From Dokdonella_A sp937902695 (GTDB taxonomy: Bacteria; Pseudomonadota; Gammaproteobacteria; Xanthomonadales; Rhodanobacteraceae): DNA of 64,000 nucleotides. Positions 62,649 through 64,000 of the stretch are shown here, one piece after another. The notes beneath the pieces are model-generated. The model was not told the origin of the DNA. It saw only the letters and a list, made by a program, of their open reading frames with translations, and made no database searches. The stretch is from the NCBI GenBank assembly GCA_048498135.1, contig JBEHYO010000005.1, positions 1 to 64,000 on the forward strand, given 5' to 3'. Within the stretch, counting starts at the first letter, position 1, and the number at the start of each line of letters is the position of its first letter. Position numbers and translations under genes: made by a program.

Positions 62649-63056
62649 TCAGCCCTTGCTGCTGCGCACGAACTGCGGCAGTGCCGGATTGACGACTTCC
62701 CACGCGAGCTTCTCGCCGGTCCAGATTTCGCGCTCCGGCGGGAATGCGTCGGGGTCGTCGAGCGTCGCAGTCTGCACGTCGACGACGTCGGGACGGCGAT
62801 CGCTGCGATAGACGAGCGGCGTCCCGCACGCGCCGCAGAAGCTCCGCTCGATGTGCGGCGAGGAGCGAAAGCGTTTCGGCGCGCCGGCCGTGAACGCAAA
62901 GCCCTCCGCCGCTGCGATGACCCATGCGACGGAAGGCGCGCCGGCCGCGCTGCGGCAGCTTTCGCAATGGCAGAGCGTTCGTCCGCGCGGCTCGCCGGTG
63001 ATGCGGTAGCGCACGGCCCCGCACAGGCAGCCGCCTTCGCTGATGCGTTCGTTCAT
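62649..63056 (-). CDS. GFA/CENP-V-type zinc protein
   Basis: This 135 aa protein has the glutathione-dependent formaldehyde-activating enzyme fold: GGCLCGAVRYRITG, LCHCESCRSAAG and FCGACGTPLVYRS give the paired zinc-binding cysteine sets. Members were once called S-(hydroxymethyl)glutathione synthase; many have no proven activity. It starts 27 nt after the stop codon of the upstream EamA exporter gene, so the two are likely cotranscribed. Confidence 0.92.
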   Translation of the reverse strand: MNERISEGGCLCGAVRYRITGEPRGRTLCHCESCRSAAGAPSVAWVIAAAEGFAFTAGAPKRFRSSPHIERSFCGACGTPLVYRSDRRPDVVDVQTATLDDPDAFPPEREIWTGEKLAWEVVNPALPQFVRSSKG

Positions 63057-63083
63057 GGCGTCCTCCGATTCGCGTGCACGGCG

Positions 63084-63968
63084 TCATGCGGCCGTCGACG
63101 TACGATGCAACAGCACGCCGCCGATCACGAGCGCGATGCCGGCGATCTCGACGGGCGCTGGAACCTGGCGCAGCACGAGGGCGCCGACGAGACTCGCCGT
63201 CGCCGGCAGCAGCGCGAGCAAGAGCGCGAACGTCGAGCGCGGCAGGCGCGCCATCGCGAGCTGATCGCAGACGTAAGGAATCACCGACGAGCAGATGCCG
63301 ACGCCGATCGCCGCGGCGAGCAGGCGCGGATCGTGGAGCGCCGGCAGCGCATCGCGAAACCCGATCGGCGCGGCGGCGATCGCGGCGATGAGCATCGCCG
63401 CGCCGAGCCGGTCGATGCCCGACGCGCCGCCGTCGCGCGCGAGCGCGTGACCGGCGACGATGTAGCCCGCGAAGAGCGCGCAGTTGACGAATGCGAAGAG
63501 GTAGGCGAGCGGCTCGCCGGCGAAGCGGACATTCGTCAGCAGCGCAACGCCGCCGATCGCCGTCGCGAGCGCAACGACGTTGCGCAGGTCGCGCAGGCCC
63601 GCGACAGCGAGCCCGATCGGCGCCAGGAACTCGATCGCGCCGACCGTCGCAAGCGGCAGCCTCTCGATCGCGAGATAGAACACCGAGTTCATGACCGCCA
63701 GGATCGCCCCCATCGCGACCAGCAGCATCAGCTGCGGCTTCGTCGCGCTCGCGATGACGCGCCAGGGCCTGCGCCAGAGTGCGAACGCGACCGCCGCCGT
63801 CGTGATGCGCAACCACGCCACGCCGAGCGCCGCGACATACTGGAACAGCAGCACCGCGAACGCGGGGCCGAGGTAATGGAAGATCGCGCTGACGACGAAG
63901 AACGCATGCGGCGGTATCGCGTCGATGCGCGCGCGCGGATTTTCGAGCCCGATTCCGATCGATTTCAT
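63084..63968 (-). CDS. EamA/RhtA-type inner-membrane exporter
   Basis: This 294 aa protein has ten transmembrane helices in two repeats of five, typical of the drug/metabolite transporter superfamily. RhtA-like features are GAIEFLAPIGLAVAGLRDLR in the first half and SSVIPYVCDQLAMARLPRST in the second. RhtA exports threonine and homoserine; the substrate here is not proven. The start at 63968 gives a short cytoplasmic N-terminus. Only 32 nt remain beyond it in the window. Confidence 0.9.
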   Translation of the reverse strand: MKSIGIGLENPRARIDAIPPHAFFVVSAIFHYLGPAFAVLLFQYVAALGVAWLRITTAAVAFALWRRPWRVIASATKPQLMLLVAMGAILAVMNSVFYLAIERLPLATVGAIEFLAPIGLAVAGLRDLRNVVALATAIGGVALLTNVRFAGEPLAYLFAFVNCALFAGYIVAGHALARDGGASGIDRLGAAMLIAAIAAAPIGFRDALPALHDPRLLAAAIGVGICSSVIPYVCDQLAMARLPRSTFALLLALLPATASLVGALVLRQVPAPVEIAGIALVIGGVLLHRTSTAA

Positions 63969-64000
63969 GGCCGTTCCTCCGGCTTGCGGTCTGGTGCTAT

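Overview
This 64 kb window is GC-rich chromosomal DNA from a gammaproteobacterium, most likely order Xanthomonadales/Lysobacterales (Xanthomonadaceae or Rhodanobacteraceae). The reasons are a long NAD-dependent DNA ligase (786 aa, with an insert between the zinc finger and the HhH region), a linked leucine dehydrogenase / isovaleryl-CoA dehydrogenase / acetyl-CoA acetyltransferase / methylcrotonyl-CoA carboxylase cluster, intergenic palindromes of the GCGAAAGCGGGAATCC type, and a GGGATTT heptamer array. The genus cannot be read from the sequence. No prophage, insertion sequence transposase, CRISPR array or rRNA operon is visible; one tRNA gene, tRNA-Leu(UAA), is present.

Layout. 0-4.2 kb: a truncated TPR protein, ligA and epmA. 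4.1-24.5 kb: one leftward run of eleven tightly packed genes encoding a periplasmic adaptor, an ABC ATPase, six large MacB/FtsX-type permeases, a second ABC ATPase, a sigma-54-dependent response regulator and its membrane histidine kinase. A good sigma-54 (-24/-12) promoter match lies just before the first gene. The locus reads as a self-regulated multi-permease efflux or envelope-stress system and is the outstanding feature of the window. 24.7-27.6 kb: DUF2461 protein, exonuclease I, oligoribonuclease. 27.7-32.9 kb: ECF sigma factor with a membrane anti-sigma-like partner, a gene-free region holding a folded element, DUF6869 and FHA proteins, tRNA-Leu, a VOC protein and a stand-alone LigD-type ATP-dependent ligase. 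33-35.1 kb: a cluster of small proteins in which two genes (a fasciclin-domain protein and a small exported protein) are each preceded by a copy of the same ~110-nt leader element, with a promoter-like box and covarying stems; this is a candidate new cis-regulatory RNA. 35.3-45.7 kb: isoaspartyl peptidase, SRAP protein, MliC-like inhibitor, orphan HicB-like protein, methyltransferase plus M19 peptidase-like protein, MFS transporter, SlyD, a nested palindromic repeat, NlpC/P60 lipoprotein. 45.8-52 kb: peptide and D-amino-acid turnover genes (D-aminoacylase-like lipoprotein, DadA-like oxidase, CocE-type peptidase), then glutathione reductase. 52-54 kb: zinc-ribbon protein coupled to a bactofilin, and a Sel1-repeat protein. 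54-60.2 kb: leucine catabolism. 60.4-64 kb: exported protein, TetR regulator, alpha/beta hydrolase, GFA protein and EamA/RhtA exporter.

The genes fall into housekeeping DNA/RNA metabolism (ligA, epmA, sbcB, orn, tRNA), amino-acid and peptide catabolism (isoaspartyl peptidase, M19-like, D-aminoacylase-like, CocE, leucine pathway) and envelope or stress functions (ABC operon, ECF sigma pair, bactofilin, MliC, small exported proteins). Start codons were chosen from Shine-Dalgarno sequences, signal peptides and family start positions. Family assignments rest on motifs read by eye; no database search was run.
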